A stretch of DNA of 64,000 nt from Symbiodinium sp. CCMP2592 (GCA_905221615.1 CAJNDT010006011.1:372001-436000), one strand, 5' to 3'; numbered from the stretch's first letter, positions 52,180 through 62,878 are shown. The notes: generated by a model from the letters alone, not told the origin. Numbers and translations: made by a program.

Positions 52180-54322
52180 TGTGCCGGGTTTGCAACATCT
52201 ATAGACAAGTGGCTTCAAGCTGAAAGCCTTCATTTTCGCATCGTGGGCTTTCAGGGATTTCAGCAGGTCCGGGCTATCAGCCTGCGACATATCGATGATC
52301 ATATTGCTCAGCTGCCCGATTTCCTTCTTCACGGCTGCACCTCGGATGATGTTGCTACACAAAAAAACTTGCATGCACAGATTCATACACCGACCGGTCA
52401 TTTTAAACAAGTAACTGAACTTGGCGTGCTTCTCTTCATCGGTCCTGAAACTCTCGTTGATGAGACTCTTTCGCCCCACAACGGAACTGGCCGCGCTTCT
52501 TGCCGGCCCCCTTGTAGACGGAGCTCGACGGTTCTTGCCCGAATCCGAGCGACCTGCCAGATAAGCGATTCAAGACTACTGAGTATAGTGTTTACACACA
52601 GAGGAAATATGATTTGAACATAACAACAGGTGTCAGGCCTGCACCAGCAGCAGCTTCGAGGTCACGGTTGTAAGAGTCGAAGGCTCGAAGAACGTCCCCA
52701 CTGAGTGGGCCACTGGCCGGTCCTTGGCCTGCTCGAGCCTTTTGAAGAAGGCTCGGCATGTTGGGTCCATTTCCCATCATCTGGTCCAGCAGGGCTGTCG
52801 TTGGCCGAACCCGTGCATTCACAGAGCAGCCCAGCCTGAGTTCAAGCATCATTTGTTGGGGACATTGCACGAAAAACACACAAAGATGCACGTGAAAAAA
52901 ATTGGAAGCCAAGCTGCCTTGTCTCGGAAGTCTCAGTCCTTGTCCTCTTTGTCACCACCCAGAACTTTGTCTCTTCAAGCACCCCCGGACAGTCCGGGTC
53001 CTCCTCCCCCGTTTGTCGGGAGATAATGGACTGGATTTTCCGCCTTGGCTCTGCTGCTAGCACGTGTGGCCAGCTTGCAATAAGATTTCAATGGAAAGTA
53101 ATCAAGATTGTTATTCTATGGGTAGACAAGGCACTCGCTAAAGTTGTAAGGGGGCTTAGACATGTCCTTGACACTGACTTGCTCCCAGATCCTTTCTCCC
53201 TTTAGGGATTCCTGCCGATGCATCTCCAGAGACGACTCCATGGCATCAATGTTGCCGCCCTTGCATACCCACTCTCGTAGGGCTTTGTTTCGATCCTTAT
53301 TAGAATGAATGCAAGCATATGCTGCGACCTGATTCCGAAACAAACGAAGATTATGAGCCGAGTATCGGTGAGGGAGCCATCCATCAGCTGGCTGATGTTG
53401 GGGCAGCTCGCGAACTTGCCGGACTGATGCGCCCGTGCCTGGGATCGTATAGCGGGTAGGCTTGGGGACCTTGAGGATTTAAGCTTCGGCTTTTTGTTCA
53501 ACATGAACTATCTCACCCATACACACACACATAATATATATATATATACATATGCATATATACATATACATCTAACATATATATATATATATGTACATAT
53601 ATATGTATAGTTGCAAGGTTCAAAGGGGTAGTATAGGGCCTGGGTTTAGGGTTTAGGTTTTGGCTTCAAGGGTTTTCCAGGTACTATGTGTAATCGGGGA
53701 TGCAATAACGGTCCCCACAAAGGCGACTCTCCTTCGGGAGAGGCTGATACAAAACAACATATGTTGTCAGGTTTATATAGGGATATTATATAGGGCCTAG
53801 GCTTTGGCTTCAAGGGTTTTCAAAGTATATACTAGGTTACTAGGTGTAATCGGGGATGCAAGGGGTTCAAGTCGACAGGCAAGTTGCCATCTGCATGTAC
53901 TCCTTCTTATGCGTCGAAGTGTTGATCACGAGTTCGGCTTCGGGGGCAGCAGTGGGTTCCGGGGCTCTCGCAGGACTGGGTTTGGTGTGTGGGGCAACGG
54001 CAGCAGCGGGTTCCGGGGCTCTCGAAGCTTTGGCTTTGTCGGGGGTTGCGGTACCTTTCCCAAAGTGGTGGGTCTTGGCCTTGGGCGGGTCCTTGTCCAC
54101 AATCGCAGGCATCGAGCTAGCACGTGCTGGCGTGGGCACAGGCTTCACTGTCGTTGCAGCTGTCTTCGTCGTCGGTGCAGCTGTCTTCGTGGTCGTTGCT
54201 GCAGCTTCCTTTTGCTGCAAAAGGCGGTCCATACGCGAGAGCATATTGGAGATTTCGTGCTCATAGCCTAGTTGGCTCGCACTCGGCCCAAGCCTTAGGA
54301 TGCTAGGATTTTTCACAAACAC
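52180..54322 (-). CDS. Multi-exon gene, dinoflagellate-expanded STHKKEYM family, function unknown
   Basis: Exon-like frames in order on the minus strand. 54322-53867: coiled start LSRMDRLLQQKEAAATTTK, then Pro/Ala/Thr-rich linker, then NTSTHKKEYMQMA. About 53500-53370: GKFASCPNISQLMDGSL. About 53300-53150: RNKALREWVCKGGNIDAME followed by SLEMHRQESLKGERIW. About 53060-52910: EEDPDCPGVLEETKFWVV. About 52830-52620: an LLDQMMGNGPNMPSLL region. 52479-52180: KHAKFSYLFKMTGR and VKKEIGQLSNMIIDM. The frame before the Arg-Asn exon is preceded by a TAATAAG acceptor. I recall this exon order as a very common family in Symbiodiniaceae gene models, but cannot check it. No catalytic motif is visible. Exon edges and the first exon are uncertain. 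Confidence 0.5.
53515..53862. repeat. Intronic (TA/CA)n and two direct repeats of about 80 bp
   Basis: (CA)n/(TA)n at 53518-53612. Then two similar blocks (about 53625-53706 and 53780-53862) share TATAGGGCCT, TTTGGCTTCAAGGGTTTTC and GTGTAATCGGGGATGCAA. They lie between exons of the STHKKEYM-type gene. Confidence 0.8.
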
Positions 54323-54515
54323 TGATTGCAGTATTCGATGCCAAGCCTTAGGATCCTAAGATTTTTTGCAAACACTGATTGCAGTATTCGATCCAAGCTT
54401 CGATCTGAGAAGTTCCGAAAGGTCCGTGAGCGTGTCTTCACGCTGGAGCTGGGCATGCCCGGCGAGGTGAAGTCGATCCTGTAGCCCGTCTTGCCCTGCT
54501 TTGAAAGTAGCACAT
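54283..54515 (-). CDS. Exon candidate beside a 59-bp tandem repeat
   Basis: About 54283-54400 contains two tandem 59-bp units (CCAAGCCTTAGGAT...AACACTGATTGCAGTATTCGAT). Adjoining them, 54405-54513 on the minus strand is GC-rich and reads QGKTGYRIDFTSPGMPSSSV and then RSRTFRNFSDRS. It may be an upstream exon of the STHKKEYM-type gene. Confidence 0.35.
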
Positions 54516-54892
54516 GACCTGGGATCGAAGGGTCGGGATAGCATGTTTGGGATTTGGATCACGAAGGACTTTGGTAGTATTTGGTTTGCCGGGATTGGAA
54601 GTGGGGCTTGAGGTCGGGATTTACAGTCTAGATACGCTTTCAAGTTCAGAGGGATTTGAGCTGTTCTTAATCGACGAAGTTTGTGGGTTTTCCTCACCCA
54701 GAGGCTGAGAAGGTTCAGGGTTTGTGGTAAATTGGCTCATAGGAGGACTTATCTTCGAAGGGCCGGGCTTAGGCTGTCTTCGGGTTTGCAGGGCTTCGAA
54801 GGGGTGTGCTGGCGGTCGGGAAATAGACTAGTTCGAGGGGTTTTAGTTGTTCTTGAATGAGGTCTTGGGGGCTTTTCCCACCCTAACAGCTT

Positions 54893-55014
54893 AGGGTTTA
54901 GGGGTTTAGGGGTTTAGGGGTTTGGGGGTTTAGGGGTTTGGGGGTTTAGGGGTTTGGGGGTTTAGGGGTTTGGGGGTTTAGGGGTTTCGGGGTTTAGGGG
55001 TTTCGGGGTTTAGT
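54893..55014 (+). repeat. Variant telomere-like minisatellite TTTAGGGG/TTTGGGGG
   Basis: About 15 tandem 8-mers alternating TTTAGGGG, TTTGGGGG and TTTCGGGG on the plus strand, one G longer than the canonical TTTAGGG. Runs of four to five G make G-quadruplex formation likely. Confidence 0.9.
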
Positions 55015-55097
55015 GACTTAGGCACTATATGGGTTCGAAGCTTGAACTCGGAATTGGTACTTTTGCATCGCGGGTCAGGCCACGGGTTGCAGCTATG

Positions 55098-55651
55098 TCA
55101 TCTTGTGGACACAACGTACACACAGAATGGACCCTCGACATGATGACTCGGCACCCCTTCACCACCAGTAGCCTTATTAAGGCATCGATGGTGGCTTTGC
55201 CATTTGTCGATCAGTGATGCCTCCATAAATGCGGCCCCTTCTGTAGAGGCAAGAATACCAACAACTCGCATTTCAGTGAAGCAAGGGTTTGTAGAGTGCA
55301 CATACCCATAGCCAGTGTTGTGCCATCTGTGAATTGGATTGCTCGTGAGGCCGATTTTGAAGTAAGCACTGGGACTCAGGCCCCGGATAACAATGTTCGC
55401 CCGTTCAAGGATGTGGCTCGCTAAGGTCTGTGAGGGCAGCAGGTCTAGCTTCAAAGAAGGATCGGCCATGATGTCTTGGATAAGGCCTTTCAGGCGAGGT
55501 AGTTCAGCCAGGTGTTTCGGCACCCGAAGCTTCCAATAATTATCCGAAACAAAGCGAACAGCGGCACCGTTCTTCTCCATAACAGCACCCCGAGGATGCA
55601 CGGCAACGGTGACGGGGAGCTCGAAATGGTCTGGCGGCGCCACCAATCCTG
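55098..55651 (-). CDS. GIY-YIG-like nuclease-fold protein (last exon)
   Basis: A 182-codon frame after a CCTCTGCAG acceptor (about 55652) to TGA at 55098. Residues 95-164 show the GIY-YIG order: YFKIGLT (95-101, standing for the GIY/YIG strands), R107 in HRW, GYGY at 112-115, E142 in MEASLI, and N157 in CLNKATGGEG. R, E and N correspond to the catalytic Arg, the metal-binding Glu and the conserved Asn of the superfamily. The N-terminal 90 residues are unrecognised. The GIY tripeptide itself is degenerate, so nuclease activity is not certain. Similar proteins are, from memory, widespread in dinoflagellates. A likely upstream exon is 55915-55755 (GTIPGDFDDSEAWLSELLAY). It lies between two other minus-strand genes. 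Confidence 0.6.
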
Positions 55652-55754
55652 CAGAGGCCCAGCACTACAGAACAATTCTAGCCCCGTATATATTATGAAG
55701 TGCCACAGTCCAGAAAATAACACACTCGTGAATATGATGCAAACTAAGAATCTT

Positions 55755-55915
55755 CTTCGCTGCTTTTCTCTACCATAAGCCAACAGCTCCGATAACCAGG
55801 CTTCCGAGTCGTCGAAGTCACCGGGAATCGTGCCAGAGCTAGTCGAGCTAGCACATGGCATGCAGACACTCTGTACCATAAAACGGAGGGCTGTGCAGCC
55901 GAGCTGGCCCTGCAA
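55755..55915 (-). CDS. Probable upstream exon of the GIY-YIG-like gene
   Basis: A minus-strand frame with MPCASSTSSGTIPGDFDDSE and AWLSELLAYGREKQRR, acidic then basic and non-repetitive. It is about 100 bp upstream of the GIY-YIG exon. The following AT-rich stretch would be the intron. Confidence 0.4.
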
Positions 55916-56084
55916 AGCAACAACACCTTCGGAGTGTTCAAGCCCTCCACAACCACATTGGAATCATGCATGGACAGAGAGAGCGAGAGAGCAATCGAGA
56001 GATAATCCATGTGTGTATATGTATATGCACGAAAGTGTACATTTGTTTATCTCTGTAGACGTGCAAGCACAGGTCTACATGTAG

Positions 56085-56165
56085 TCAGTCACACACATAC
56101 ACATACATACATATACACATATACACATACATACATATACATACATACACATACAGATACATGCG
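56085..56165. repeat. (CATA)n microsatellite
   Basis: ACACATACAT and ATACATACAC units between the GIY-YIG-like gene and the end of the Lys/Glu repeat gene; frames here are artefacts. Confidence 0.85.
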
Positions 56166-56207
56166 TGCATTCGATGGTTTCGGGGTTTAGGGTTAATTTG
56201 TGTCGAG

Positions 56208-57995
56208 TCACGGAGCACCACCTTCATCATCATCGCCCCCGTCATCGTCTTCCAGGGGCTCACCATCGTTCTTTTCCTCGTCTCCCTGTGGCTCATCCTC
56301 CTCGAGTTCCTCGTCTCCTTGTGGATCATCCTCCTCGTCTCCCTGTGGCTCATCCTCCTCGGGTTCCTTGTCTCCCTGTGGCTCATCCTCCTCGGGTTCC
56401 TTGTCTCCCTGTGGCTCCTCCTCGTCCTGCTGCTGCTCCTTTGGTGGGGCAGGATCCACTAAGGTTTCCGGAAACGGATCCTCCTCCTCCTTGCCTTTGC
56501 TTGCCGATCTGGCCTCACTCACCCTGTCGATTTCATCCAGCATTGCCTGCACTTCCGCCAACCTCTCAGCATCCGAATCAGCGGCGACGGTGTCCTCATC
56601 CTGTGCTAGCTTTCGCCTTTTGGTGGGCTTGCTCTTGCTGCTCAAACGGACTTTTGGTGGCGTTTCGATGCTCTTGCTGGGTGACGGATTGCCTTTGTTG
56701 TGCTTGGCCTTCTTTGCTGACTTTGCACTCTGCGGCTGCTTGGGCTCTTCCTCATCCTCTGGCTCCTCCTCGGGAACCGCTGGCTTGGGCTCCTCATCCT
56801 CTGGCTCCTCCTCGGGAACCGCTTCAGCCTTTCGAGCCTTCACCTTTGCACCTCGCCGGGGCTTCGGCTCCTCATCCTCTGGCTCCTCCTCGGGAACCGC
56901 TTCAGCCTTTCGAGCCTTCGCCTTCGCTCGCCGGGGCTTGGGCTCCTCATCCTCTGGCTCCTCCTCGGGAACCGCTGCGGCCTTTCGAGCCTTCGCCTTT
57001 GCACCTCGCCGGGGCTTCGGCTCCTCATCCTCTGATGGCTCCTCCTGGGGAACCGCTTCAGCCTTTCGAGCCTTCGCCTTTGCACGCCGGGGCTTGGGAT
57101 CCTCATCCTTTGATGGCTCCTCCTCGGGAACCGCTTCGGGCTTTCGAGCCTTCGCCTTTGCACGCCGGGGCTTGGGCTCCTCATCCTCTGATGGCTCCTC
57201 CTGGGGAACCGCTTCGGGCTTTCGAGCCTTCGCCTTTGCACCTCGCCGGGGCTTGGGCTCCTCATCCTCTGATGGCTCCTCCTGGGGAACCGCTTCGGGC
57301 TTTCGAGCCTTCGCCTTTGCACGCCGGGGCTTGGCCTCCTCATCCTCTGATGGCTCCTCCTCGGGAACCGCTTCGGCCTTTCGCGCTTTCTTGCTCTTTC
57401 CACGACCACCCTGCTTGGAATCCTCAGCTGGCTCCTCAGCCTTCCTGGCCTTATCGGCTTTGTTCTTGGGCTTGGTAGCACGGGCTTTGGGGGCAATTGT
57501 CACACCCTTTGGCTCATCCTCCTCAGTGTCCTGCGGCTCCTCTTCCTCTGCAAGGTGGGTGCAAGCCTTTGATCTGCGAAGGGGTTCGGCCTTTTCCTTT
57601 TTATTCTCCTTCACCTTCGGGGTCTTGGCCGTGGCTGCGCTGGCTGCTGCTGCTGCTGCTGCCTGCTGTTCTCGCAAGCCTTCTCGAACATTCTCAAAGA
57701 CTACTACAGCATCAGCATAGGTCAAACGCTCGGATTTCATAAGCTCCTCTAAGCTCATCGTATCTTCACCCGAAAGCCTCTCAGTCAAAGCGATCGGTGG
57801 CTCATCCGGGATTCCGTGAGGATTGGCGTGGGAGGCAATCGATAGCTTAGAGCTACATGCACTCGAGGAACTCTTGTTGCCCTTGGCTTTGGTCTTCTCC
57901 CTCTCCTCGGCCTTATGCACCTTCAAAGCTTTGATGCCATCACGAACAAGCTTGCCCCTCTTGAGGGCTTCCACCAAGCCCTTGTCCCGGGCCAT
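56208..57995 (-). CDS. 595-aa protein with 26-aa Lys/Arg-Glu repeats
   Basis: ATG at 57993-57995 lies just after a TTTTGTGCAG acceptor, so a 5' UTR intron or earlier exon is likely. The stop is at 56208. The N-terminus MARDKGLVEALKRGKLVRDG and the region TMSLEELMKSERLTYADAVVV look globular or helical. The centre has seven full and one partial copies of a 26-residue unit, EAVPxEEPSEDEEPKPRR(GA)KAKARK. Later copies lose the Ser to give EEPEDEEPKPRR. The last 90 residues are a second, acidic repeat (EPQGDKEPEEDE). Alternating basic and acidic blocks suggest a chromatin- or RNA-associated, disordered protein (inference); no known family fits. Long open frames on the opposite strand are by-products of the repeat. 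Confidence 0.7.
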   Translation of the reverse strand: MARDKGLVEALKRGKLVRDGIKALKVHKAEEREKTKAKGNKSSSSACSSKLSIASHANPHGIPDEPPIALTERLSGEDTMSLEELMKSERLTYADAVVVFENVREGLREQQAAAAAAASAATAKTPKVKENKKEKAEPLRRSKACTHLAEEEEPQDTEEDEPKGVTIAPKARATKPKNKADKARKAEEPAEDSKQGGRGKSKKARKAEAVPEEEPSEDEEAKPRRAKAKARKPEAVPQEEPSEDEEPKPRRGAKAKARKPEAVPQEEPSEDEEPKPRRAKAKARKPEAVPEEEPSKDEDPKPRRAKAKARKAEAVPQEEPSEDEEPKPRRGAKAKARKAAAVPEEEPEDEEPKPRRAKAKARKAEAVPEEEPEDEEPKPRRGAKVKARKAEAVPEEEPEDEEPKPAVPEEEPEDEEEPKQPQSAKSAKKAKHNKGNPSPSKSIETPPKVRLSSKSKPTKRRKLAQDEDTVAADSDAERLAEVQAMLDEIDRVSEARSASKGKEEEDPFPETLVDPAPPKEQQQDEEEPQGDKEPEEDEPQGDKEPEEDEPQGDEEDDPQGDEELEEDEPQGDEEKNDGEPLEDDDGGDDDEGGAP

Positions 57996-58196
57996 GCTGC
58001 ACAAAAGCAGGTCTTACACACACACACGTATGATCGAGCCTGATATAGCACAGAAGAAACATGTTTAGGTTGTGAAAAAAATTCCCACGCAGAATCACGC
58101 ATAATAGCGCTCATTAGCTCGATTATAACGTGCATTGCACGCTTTTTCACGCTGCCCTTTTGTAGGGGCTGCACAGGCCAGTTGCGAATTGGCACC

Positions 58197-59056
58197 GATG
58201 GGATACCTTAGGAATGATCAATATGGCAATTAGGCCACGAGTCCTGTGTAATTCCTGCAGAGCCATTTAGTATGCAGCAGAGGAGCAGCCATCAGCTCGA
58301 ATTGTAGCCCATACCATAAACCAAGGGTTATCCTCAACGGCACCCAGAAATCACGACACACAGGCACCTGGAGCCTCGACCTATATAGATCTGCCTGGTG
58401 GCCAGCTGCAAACCATTCCGTGGAAGCATCGGGCCTTGGCATACTTTGTGTGGGGGGAATATATTGATTAAGTCAAATAATCAGGCTATATGGTCTAGCT
58501 ACTCGGGTTGTGGTTTCCTCTATATGTTGTTGTATTATTGTACATCCAATATAAGCCAAGACTCGGGGGTCCGAGGAAGGACTGTGATTTCTGAACAACG
58601 AAAGGGTCTCGTGATTTGAGCAGGGGCTTCGGGATGTCTAGTGGGGCCTTACCTAGGCATGATTGTGCGAGTATCCAAGACCCACACGAACGACAATGGT
58701 TTGGTGATATGTACCTTAAGAGGTAGGGACACTAAATAGTATAGCGGTAGCTATGATCGAGGTTCGGACGGAGAACCTTGATTTTGGGATAGCTAGAAGG
58801 TATTAAGGGATGGGATAGTCGGGGAAGGACAGTGATTTAGTGAGTTCCTAAAGGCTTTGGGAAGGACCCTGATTTCGTGATGGTTCCAATAATAAGGGGT
58901 TTGGGAAGGAGCCTGATTATCAGGTTGCAGAGTTTGGGGGAAGGACCGTGAATTCGTGAATTTCTAGGGTTTTGGGAGAAGGGACCGTGAATCCGTGAAT
59001 TTCCTAGGGTTTGGGGGAAGGACCGTGATTTCGTGAAAAATGCAAGGGTTCCACGA
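58197..59056. repeat. Direct repeat of about 860 bp, copy A
   Basis: Starts GATGGGATACCTTAGGAATG and ends AAGGGTTCCACGA. It matches 59403-60269 closely, with a few substitutions and 1-5 bp indels. The right half contains internal 40-60 bp repeats of GGAAGGACCGTGATTTCGTG. A minus-strand frame of about 65 codons (HQADLYRSRLQVPVCRDFW) is kept in both copies and might be an exon, unproven. Confidence 0.95.
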
Positions 59057-59402
59057 AGGACCGTGAATTCGTGAATTTTCGTGGGAATCGTGATTTCTGT
59101 TGGGCTGTGTCTGGCTCCTGCTCTAATTCTTAATATAGCACCCCAAACCCAACCGAGAATTCACGAGATATCTCGTGAACGCCCCGGCCCCGGCCCCCAG
59201 ACGAGATTTTCACGAAATCACGGCCTCAAGTCCCAAATCGGTTTATTAGTTTTATCAATAGCATTCAATTTTAGTATGAAGAATAGCATTATTATATTAT
59301 GTCCTATTATAAATATTGTTACTAATAATATTGATGATGTATATATTAATATTAATAGCAGCAGTATTAAAAGTACTCATAATATTAGTATAATTACTAC
59401 TT
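59057..59402. other. Spacer between the repeats, AT-rich right half
   Basis: Begins with another GGACCGTGAATTCGTG unit, has a short palindrome GAGATATCTC at about 59162-59171, then about 170 bp of very AT-rich TAATATTA-type DNA. Confidence 0.6.
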
Positions 59403-60269
59403 GATGGGATACCTTAGGAATGATCAATATGGCAATTAGGCCACGAGTCCTGTGTAATTCCTGCAGAGCCATTTAGTATGCAGCAGAGGAGCAGCCATCA
59501 GCTCGAATTGTAGCCCATACCATAAACCAAGGGTTATCCTCAACGGCACCCAGAAATCACGACACACAGGCACCTGGAGCCTCGACCTATATAGATCTGC
59601 CTGGTGGCCAGCTGCAAACCATTCCGTGGAATCAATCATCGGGCCTTGGCATACTTTGTGTGGGAGGAATATATTGATTAAGTCAAATAATCAGGCTATA
59701 TGGTCTAGCTACTCGGGTTGTGGTTTCCTCTATATGTTGTTGTATTATTGTACATCCAATATAAGCCAAGACTCAGGGGTCCGAGGAAGGACTGTGATTT
59801 CTGAACAACGAAAGGGTCTCGTGATTTGAGCGCAGGGGCTTCGGGATGTCTAGTGGGGCCTTACCTAGGCATGATTGTGCGAGTATCCAAGACCCACACG
59901 AACGACAATGGTTTGGTGATATGTACCTTAAGAGGTAGGGACACTAAATAGTATAGTGGTAGCTATGATCGAGGTTCGGACGGAGAACCTTGATTTTGGG
60001 ATAGCTAGAAGGTATTATAAGGATGGGATAGTCGGGGAAGGACAGTGATTTAGTGAGTTCCTAAAGGCTTTGGGAAGGACCCTGATTTCGTGATGGTTCC
60101 AATAATAAGGGGTTTGGGAAGGAGCCTGATTATGAGGTTGCAGAGTTTGGGGGAAGGACCGTGAATTCGTGAATTTCTAGGGGTTTGGGATAAGGGACCG
60201 TGAATCCGTGAATTTCCTAGGGTTTGGGGGAAGGACCGTGATTTCGTGAAAAATGCAAGGGTTCCACGA
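59403..60269. repeat. Direct repeat of about 867 bp, copy B
   Basis: Same order and orientation as copy A, 1.2 kb away. It ends at the same GGGTTCCACGA and abuts the perfect palindrome at 60269. Confidence 0.95.
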
Positions 60270-60336
60270 TATAGTACTTAGTACTAATACTATAGTACCA
60301 TATATGGTACTATAGTATTAGTACTAAGTACTATAT
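60269..60336. repeat. 68-bp perfect palindrome
   Basis: Two 34-bp arms with no spacer, centred at 60302/60303 on ACCATATATGGT. The first mismatch outside is G60268/A60337. It would extrude as a cruciform. Confidence 0.97.
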
Positions 60337-60590
60337 ATAGTGCGACTATAGTGCTACTATAGGACAGCCATAGTACTACTATATAGTGTTGCTATTGTGC
60401 TGCGAAATGGCTACTATAGTGCTATTCATAGTAGCACAAGTACTAGTATACTAGCTAGTACTAGTAGTAATACCGTGCTAGTATTATAGTCCAGTACTAT
60501 AGTGCAAGTACTATAGAACTAGTACTCGTGCTAGTACTAGTATTGGTATTAGTATTACTATTACTATGAGTGTAATATTATTATTACTGC
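60337..60590. repeat. TAGTACTA-rich simple sequence
   Basis: About 250 bp dominated by CTATAGTAC, AGTACTAGTA and TAGTATTA words with many short palindromes (ACTAGCTAGT at about 60449-60458). No frame. Confidence 0.85.
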
Positions 60591-61266
60591 AGCCCGACCC
60601 AAATAAGTCCTGAAATCTGCAACCTGTAATTAAGGTTATACCCGACGTGTGCCAGCAGATTCATGCAAGCTGCTCACCGAGAATTGCCCGCAACTCGTCT
60701 CGGAGGCAGTCCTTGGATGATCGAGAGAAAGAGAAGATCTAGGGAGGCGGAGGGGAGCTTTGGAGGGACGGAGATGGGAGGGAGGAGACCAAACCACAGG
60801 CGTGATTGTGTATTAGGGACCTGGGTCCTTAGCTTAGCCAGCTTAGGGGAACTGAAAGCAAACCAGTAGAATGCACGAGAGAGGTGAACGGCAGGTTTAC
60901 CGGGTTCGACAAGGGAGTGAGGGATCTAGGGAGGCAGAAGAAAGAAAACACTGACTCGAACCTCATGGCCTCACTCAAATCTCGGCACTGTTGCCACTCG
61001 ATCATCTTCACATATAATGTATTCCCCAATCCTCTCCTCTCTGAAACCTTGAACCATCCAAACCCAAACCCTAAGATTCATCTCTCCAGCGAGACCCTAT
61101 AAGCCCAATTAATAGACCCATACTAGAAATTTACACTTTGGATCTTGAACGGGAGAGAAAGTAGGAATTCAATTCTCCCATTACAATCCCACAATTGGCT
61201 ATTTACGGTCCGGCTGACATAGCACTTTTGGTTTGCTAGGTATATAGTAGCGACGGGTTTGTACCA
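60591..61266. other. No gene recognised; purine-rich patch
   Basis: 60720-60790 is GA/GGA-rich. Both strands carry 60-70 codon frames without features. Confidence 0.35.
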
Positions 61267-61379
61267 CTACGAATATTTCTGATTCAACACTGAACCCCAA
61301 ACCTGAAGGCTCAAAATCCCAGAACCCAGCCCAAGGCCAATATAAACCAAGCCCAGGTATCCCACTGGCCAGGAAAGTG

Positions 61380-61800
61380 GATGCTCTTGCTGCGAAGCAG
61401 ATACTTGACACATGACAGGAGGTCGGCCTGAGTTGATGCATGACACATACGGGAACATAGCTAAAAAAACAGACTTGTCTGACTTAACTAGATGCAGTGT
61501 ATACATCCTCAGCAGGCAATGCACCTCTGCAAACTCTGCAACAGTTGTCGATCTGAGAAGAGGAAGGAACAGCTCGAAGTCCGTCTTCGACATGTCAACA
61601 TCAGTGGACATTCTGGGGCCCTCCAATTCATCCTGGGTTCAACCAGAGACAGTACATGAGCCAACACATTCAGTTTTTCCGGAATCCTGCAGATAAGCCT
61701 CACTGTCCTGGTTCGTGCGCCAATAGTCTGCCAACAGCAAGCCGAATCTCCGAGGGTATGTCCTGGGCTGGATGTCAGGGCATCATGCATGAGGCTATGT
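61380..61800 (-). CDS. Exon candidates, unknown minus-strand gene
   Basis: 61626-61400 reads MSTDVDMSKTDFELFLPLLR, then TVAEFAEVHCLLRMYTLHLV, ending near VMCQVS: protein-like and non-repetitive. A second stretch lies at about 61800-61690. No family recognised; they may belong with the frames at 62.3-62.9 kb. Confidence 0.35.
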
Positions 61801-62114
61801 CCCTAGGCAGGATGCGGCTTCGGCTTTTGAAGCCTGAACCCCCAAACCCTCAAAGCCCTATACCCTCAACTCCACACTTGTATAAGCCCCGAACCCTATC
61901 AGCCCCATGTATAAGCCCGATATATACAAAGCTATAATCCCTATATATAAGCCCTAAGAGGCCCTTTCCCTAAACAAGTTATCCCGACCCCGTGAAACCC
62001 AATATGTTGAACTTCACAGCCAAACAGAATCCACGACTCCAGGGCTTCGAGGTTAAAGCGGCAGACTAATAGTGTCTAGGGATTCAGAGTTTCAGGGTAA
62101 AGGGTATTTAGGGC

Positions 62115-62195
62115 AGCATATATATATATATATATATAGGGCCAAGTATATTGATCAATATATATATATATATATATACATACATACATATAGCC
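62115..62195. repeat. (TA)n runs flanking a short palindrome
   Basis: (TA)n at 62117-62140 and 62157-62178 around TATTGATCAATA, followed by (CATA)n. The whole could fold as a hairpin. Confidence 0.85.
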
Positions 62196-62309
62196 TCTAA
62201 CAGGGTCTAAGGCGGTTTTCGGAAAACAATAGGTGCCATCTTCCTATTGGTCCACAAACAAAGACCTTGTCGGGGGTCGAAGTGTTTGTTTACCGGGTTT
62301 ACCGAAGCT

Positions 62310-62556
62310 TTAACACATGCAGTCGGGCATCTGACTCTGCTTGAGGCTCTTTTTCACCCCCGTAAAAGTTCGTTGTCCAAACCTAGACCTGCTGCGACCG
62401 TGGTGGGCCAGAGCCACTTGTGTCATTTTCTCCCGTTGTGATAAAGTCATGTACCCACCCTGAGCTGTAATTGCTGCAAGGAGAGACCGGGCATTGCTAT
62501 ATCCGATATGGCGCTTGCAGCTCAGCTGGCCAAAGAATCCCATGTACCACTTGGCC
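62310..62556 (-). CDS. Exon candidate, KRHxGxxN-type family
   Basis: A minus-strand frame after a GCCATCAG acceptor: VFEAKWYMGFFGQLSCKRHI, then GYSNARSLLAAITAQGG and LSQREKMTQVALAHHGRSRS to a stop at 62310. The WY-x-GFF-x-x-L-x-x-KRH-x-G pattern recalls a dinoflagellate-expanded family seen in gene models, from memory only. Function unknown. Confidence 0.4.
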
Positions 62557-62606
62557 TCGAATACCTGATGGCATTTAGTAGCTCCGTGCTAAGAACCAGA
62601 GATATG

Positions 62607-62878
62607 TCATGCAAGATAAGAATACACTACAAGCTTCCGTGCAGAAACGGCACATGAACTCTTCCCCGCAAAAACTCCATCCATGGATGCATCCCCACAC
62701 AGCTCTGGAAGGGCTGCTCGATCAACCATCTCACTTTTCGTGAGCTCAGTAGCAAAGCCAGAAGGCAAACCCTTGCAAGCAGAAGGTTTCCGGTAGCCAC
62801 CGACCCATAGCCAGTATTGCCATTCGGATTGATTTCGTTCCTCCCACTCGTAGCTCTGGACCTTGAATGGCAGCACAC
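62607..62878 (-). CDS. Exon candidate, unknown
   Basis: Two overlapping minus-strand frames of 83-89 codons. One reads YEWEERNQSEWQYWLWVGGY and then LTKSEMVDRAALPELCGDAS, which looks protein-like. Unrecognised; it precedes the exon at 62310-62556 in transcription order. Confidence 0.3.

Noticed and set aside
56009..57720. 489- and 506-codon plus-strand frames opposite the Lys/Glu repeat gene
   Set aside because: Shadows of the repeat; the minus-strand frame has the better N-terminus, an acceptor site and sensible composition.
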